Source of the DNA: Gorsachius magnificus
Lineage: Eukaryota; Chordata; Aves; Pelecaniformes; Ardeidae
Direction of reading: 5' to 3'
DNA: 64,000 nt
NCBI GenBank assembly: GCA_034008185.1
Contig: CM067104.1
Location: 310,001-374,000 of the forward strand
The position numbers were made by a program, and so were the translations under genes. A model generated the notes under the pieces. That model saw only the letters and a program-made list of their open reading frames with translations. It was not told where the DNA came from and made no database searches. This document shows positions 63,880 to 64,000 of this stretch, one piece after another (the first letter of the stretch is position 1; every line of letters starts with the position of its first letter).

Positions 63880-64000
63880 GGTCTCACCGTCCTCGTCTCC
63901 CCCCTCCCCTCCTACGCTCGGGCACCGCTGGGGCAGAAGAGGCGAAGGGGATGGGGACGGGGGGATATGAAGGGGTTCTCATTTGCATAATCCCACCCCA

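Overview
The window is nuclear DNA from a vertebrate, almost certainly a bird. It is very GC-rich, with compact intron-split genes, CpG-island promoters and G/C-rich minisatellites. It also carries two fragments resembling the 3' end of the avian CR1 LINE, and its gene order matches human 12q13.2. These properties fit an avian microchromosome segment; I cannot name the species.

Eight protein-coding genes can be recognised, in the order GDF11(+), SARNP(-), ORMDL2(+), DNAJC14(-), TMEM198B-like(+), PYM1(-), DGKA(+), PMEL(-). The left 2.4 kb has no recognisable exon. GDF11 exons 2 and 3 (2404-3830) are followed by about 5 kb of likely 3'UTR with three poly(A)-signal clusters. A gene-poor 4 kb spacer leads to the 3' end of SARNP, which occupies about 30 kb as eleven coding exons on the minus strand. 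SARNP and ORMDL2 are head to head across a CpG-rich promoter with four CCAAT boxes. From 43 kb rightward the genes are packed tightly in alternating orientation. ORMDL2/DNAJC14, TMEM198B/PYM1 and DGKA/PMEL are tail-to-tail pairs; DNAJC14/TMEM198B and PYM1/DGKA are head-to-head pairs. MMP19, which lies between TMEM198B and PYM1 in mammals, is absent here.

The genes share no pathway. Several act in mRNA fate (SARNP in export, PYM1 in exon-junction-complex recycling) or in lipid and membrane biology (ORMDL2 in sphingolipid control, DGKA in diacylglycerol signalling, DNAJC14 and TMEM198B as membrane proteins). GDF11 is a secreted patterning factor and PMEL builds melanosome fibrils. The arrangement is conserved synteny, not an operon.

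The most unusual signal is a recurrent defect in the right 20 kb. At long C or G homopolymers, parts of well-conserved exons disappear, splice acceptors lose their AG, or reading frames slip. This affects DNAJC14, TMEM198B, DGKA and PMEL, while neighbouring exons remain perfect in frame and phase. Consensus or assembly collapse at G-quadruplex-prone DNA is the simplest explanation; real lineage-specific decay is the alternative.
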